The notes beneath the pieces were generated by a model. It did not search any database. It was not told where the DNA came from and saw only the letters and a program-made list of their open reading frames with translations. A DNA stretch of 64,000 nucleotides from Syngnathus acus (Eukaryota; Chordata; Actinopteri; Syngnathiformes; Syngnathidae), in NCBI RefSeq assembly GCF_901709675.1, contig NC_051098.1:13793918-13857917 (forward strand), given 5' to 3'. Below are positions 61,010-64,000 of this stretch, piece after piece. The first letter of the stretch is position 1; each line of letters starts with the position of its first letter. A program made the translations under genes and the position numbers.

Positions 61010-63027
61010 ATGCCAGATTCAGACGCCGAGGTGCCCGACCCAACCAAGTCGAGTGGTAAAGGCAAGGGGAAGGGCAAGGGGAAGAGAGAGGAGCCGCTGT
61101 CCCTGGATGACTGTTTGTGTCCAGTGTGTTTGGACATGTTTCTTGAGCCGGTGACGCTTCCTTGCATGCACACCTTCTGCAAGGTGAGTATTCTCACACA
61201 CTTCGTTTACACCCACCATCAATTTAAACCTTTGAGAAAAAGAGGCATTTAACATGCATTGTGTGTTTTGGTGGTCAGGCTTGCTTCTTGGAATCCGTGG
61301 ACAAGAGCGCGTTGTGCTGTCCCATGTGCAGGAAGCGTGTGTCCACATGGGTTCGGCTGAACAACAAGAACAAGACTCTGGTCAACCAGCAGTTGTGGAC
61401 ACAGATCCAGCTCAGCTTCCCGCAGCGCTGCCAACGACGCCTCAGCGGGCAGGATGCTGTCAATGATGACGACTTGACGGGTACCACCACGGCATCCCAT
61501 AATGTCCCATACCACTTTTTTCCAGACCGATGCCGTTACGAGTTTTAAGTAGACACCGATACTAAGTACTTGTCTTTTTTGTGTGTGTCTGTCCGTGTTT
61601 GTATGTGTGTGTTAGTTTTTTCCCCCAGAACAAGTCAGCCTGGTGAGCTGAGACAAGAATATCAGGAGCAGATCAACAAAGTAAGTAAGCTAAACATCAG
61701 CCGTCCCATTTTTTTAAATTTTATTTATTACATAGAGTTCTTACCGCTCAGAAATGACATCAATCTACTATTTTACAAAGGCCTCCGACGCAAGGTCCCT
61801 CTCAACTTGTGTCGTTGTTGTCAGTTGTCTGAGGAGAAGCGCGAGCTAGAAGAGGAGGAGCAGCATGCCAGCGAGGAGTACATCCACAAACTCCTGGTGG
61901 AGGAGGAGGAGATCCTTCAGGAAGAGCGGAAGAGGAGCAAGGAAGATGAGCAGCTGGCCAAGATGCTCAACAAAGAGCTGGTCAGTCACGGCATCGTCTC
62001 TACTCTTCTACAATTGCAGGGGGGGTAAACACGTTGACTGATGTTGACTTCTCTTGTTGTAGAACACCGCTCCCGTCTCCCCTGACAACCGTCATCGTGC
62101 TCACATCACTCCGGCCAAGAAGAAAGTCAACACGGCGGGACACATTGAAAAGTCAGTTGTGTAATGAAGCCGTGGGATACAATATGGCCGTCTTAAACCA
62201 TTTTATCCTCTGAATATTTTTAGGTTCTTGTGTCGACTTCCGTCCAAGTCCAGCCCGTCAGAGTGCAGCTCGACCACCACTTTGATTTCTAACAAGGTCC
62301 GTCACAAACATATGAACAACAATGTCTTTATTATGATTGTAACGTGATATTTTTTTTCTGGAGTTCTTGTTTGAAATCACCAAAGCCAAACAGACTACTT
62401 GTTGACAAAAGATCATTGGTTGACATTTTCCAGGAGAATATTCGTCTCTCCCATGGGGAGCGTCTCCCTCAAGCGGACCTATACAGGACTCAGCAGGACC
62501 AACCGGAACCCCCTTGTCCCGGCCCGGCCTCGCCGCTGGAGGCGCGACACTGCCGAATCTGTCACACTGACGCAGGAACGTCGAAGAGGAAGAGCTCTGA
62601 ACCTGCCGACGAAGAGGAGGCAAAGCGAGCACGCCTCCATTTGCCCTCGTCATCTTCTTCGGCTCCGCCCCTAGAGGGCGCTTTGGTGTTACAAGCGGAA
62701 CTGGAAGCCCAGCTGGAGCGGCGCCGTCAGCAGGAGGAGGCTGACCGGCAGATGGCACTGCTCCTGCAAGAGAAGCTCGACCAAGAGGAGAGGCAGCAGC
62801 AAACTAACCGGAGAAAAGGCACAATAGACGCGTATCTGCTCAGACGCGTAGGCGGCGACACCCGCAGGAGAAACTCCAGGACTAGTATGACCTCCCCCTT
62901 ATCACTGTCTACCTCCTCCTCCTCCTCGTCATCCTCTTCCTCCTCAGAAGTGTCCACCTCCTCCTCTCAAAATGATAGCAGCAGACAGTCCACCCTCACT
63001 GACATTTTTTCGGACCTGAGCAGCTGA
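61010..63027 (+). CDS. rnf168: rnf168: RING E3 ubiquitin ligase of the DNA double-strand-break response
   Basis: RNF168 ubiquitylates H2A/H2AX at K13/K15 after RNF8, recruiting 53BP1 and BRCA1. Exons: 61010-61183, 61279-61480, 61616-61680, 61825-61980, 62063-62151, 62224-62296 and 62434-63027; 450 aa (human 571). The C3HC4 RING is CPVCLDMFLEPVTLPCMHTF followed by CKACFLES and CCPMCRKR, near residues 36-80. PGELRQEY, then a Glu-rich helix with ASEEYIHKLLVEEEE, match the UMI/MIU1 region. Near the C terminus RQMALLLQEKLDQEE and RKGTIDAYLLRR match MIU2 plus the LR motif, which sets it apart from other RING genes. A Ser-rich tail follows. The exon 3 acceptor is the weak GTTAG at 61611-61615; a stronger-looking CCCCCAG 13 bp later would shift frame. 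Confidence 0.9.
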
Positions 63028-63814
63028 AGCCCCTCAAAAGGAGACCCTCAACCGAGTCTGGGTCCTGTGTGGCCCTCACCCCACAATGGGATCTAAAAGC
63101 TGCTGAAAGAGACCAATTTGAGCCTTAATCAAGCCAACCCTCGTGTTTTTGCAGTGCGGCATTTGCAAGTTCACCTCTGAGCCATGTTTAAAAAGAAAAT
63201 ATTGTTTTGTCACCAATTTATGGCATTTACAGTGAACCCCAACATATTCAGTTTGGCACTTGCAAATATGCATTGCCACATTTTTGGGGAGGAACCTATC
63301 TAATGTTGACTGAAAAACGTATTTACTATTTTTGTGTTCAGACCAAATAAATACCCAATGTCACTTCATTATGTTTGCTTGTGACACCACTTCCTGGTTT
63401 GGACGCTGCTACAATAGATTTGTAATTAAAGAGTTGTTGAAAAGTCTTCGTTTTATTTATGCATTCATTTATTCAGTCATTCATTCATTCTGCGTGGTTT
63501 TTAACTAGACGACGCCAGGCCACGTTGTGTCACACTGGTCTCGCGAGATTTCAAGCATACGTATAAACGTCACACTTGTAGCAGCATCTAGTGGCAAACG
63601 TCGCACGTCGTCGACCCAGTTCGCCTTGGCGCTTTCTGGACCCAACAAGTTTGGTTTTATAAGTCCGGATATCTCACGCACAGCCCGGCTGGCTGATTAA
63701 GCTTCTCCGCGGGATAAATACATGAACGGGATTTGTGCTGTCCACGTAACCTAAGCTAAGGTTTAGCCACGAGAGCTTTTAGGTTGTTGACGTCTTCGTT
63801 TGTGCAAACGCGCC
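63028..63814. other. rnf168 3' UTR and clns1a promoter
   Basis: The rnf168 3' UTR reaches AATAAA at 63346-63351. The interval then becomes GC-richer toward the clns1a start, with no TATA box obvious. No other gene is seen. Confidence 0.55.
63346..63351 (+). terminator. Poly(A) signal AATAAA, rnf168
   Basis: Hexamer in ACCAAATAAATACCC, about 320 bp after the stop codon. Confidence 0.6.
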
Positions 63815-63933
63815 ATGGTTTTGCTAAAGAACCTCCGACCTCCTACCGAAGGAATTCGGCTGCAGCAGGCCGACACGGCGGCCGTCTTGGACGGACACAA
63901 GCTGGGTAACGGGACGCTCTATGTCGCCGAAAC
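63815..63933 (+). CDS. clns1a: clns1a (pICln) exon 1, gene truncated by the window end
   Basis: pICln is the methylosome subunit that holds Sm proteins for snRNP assembly and was first described as a swelling-linked chloride-channel regulator. Only the first coding exon is inside the window. It starts in CGCCATGG and reads MVLLKNLRPPTEGIRLQQ, then DTAAVLDGHKLGNGTLYVAE, aligning with the human start (MSFLKSFPPP..., ...LGTGTLYIAE). It ends in phase 2 at AAC|GTAAGT. Nothing downstream can be checked here. Confidence 0.88.
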
Positions 63934-64000
63934 GTAAGTCGGCGGAGCATTCAGAATGCTATTGCTAATGCAATTCTTCACCAACTTGTTTCATCGTGTG
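63934..64000 (+). other. Start of clns1a intron 1
   Basis: Begins GTAAGTCGG and continues to the window end. No further exon is present. Confidence 0.8.

Noticed and set aside
1-64000. tRNA, rRNA, CRISPR array, prophage or bacterial operon
   Set aside because: None seen; introns, vertebrate protein families and microsatellites fix this as animal nuclear DNA.

Overview
The window is eukaryotic nuclear DNA, almost certainly from a teleost fish and probably a percomorph. Genes are split by GT-AG introns, most only 70-400 bp long in the right half. Proteins match vertebrate families closely, promoters start in GC-rich stretches, and the noncoding sequence is full of CA/TG and TC microsatellites and homopolymer runs. 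No operons, CRISPR arrays, tRNA or rRNA genes were seen.

Layout: positions 1-8682 are the 3' flank and probable long 3' UTR of a minus-strand nova2-type neuronal splicing factor (coding exons 36661-36817, 27150-27293, 12460-12625 and 8683-9705). Its 28 kb body is mostly intron holding microsatellites, decayed minisatellites and transposon relics. A GC-rich promoter lies at 36818-37440. From 39.2 kb to the right end all genes are on the plus strand: parl (mitochondrial rhomboid protease, 39279-41624), a claudin (43023-44071), exoc3l2 (exocyst Sec6-like, 49348-55319), a 16-finger C2H2 zinc-finger gene (56525-59885), rnf168 (RING E3 of the DNA-damage response, 61010-63027) and the first exon of clns1a (pICln, 63815-63933), which runs off the window.

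The genes do not form one pathway. They cover neuronal splicing (nova2), snRNP assembly (clns1a), mitochondrial proteolysis (parl), tight junctions (claudin), membrane tethering (exoc3l2), transcription (zinc finger) and chromatin ubiquitylation (rnf168). From general knowledge, human NOVA2 and EXOC3L2 are both at 19q13.3, PARL and RNF168 are on distal 3q, and CLNS1A is on 11q, so this fish block mixes several human neighbourhoods.

The most notable observations are: (a) nova2 exon 3, whose conserved protein sequence is present but spread over three frames by three single-base indels within about 55 bp; (b) a similar one-base deficit in parl exon 1, and a possible third case at an rnf168 splice acceptor; (c) a well-formed, frame-preserving 69-nt candidate cassette exon in nova2 intron 1; (d) several unnamed diverged repeats, including a 475-bp inverted-terminal-repeat element and two blocks of decayed TTAGGG-like minisatellite. 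No wholly new gene system was found.
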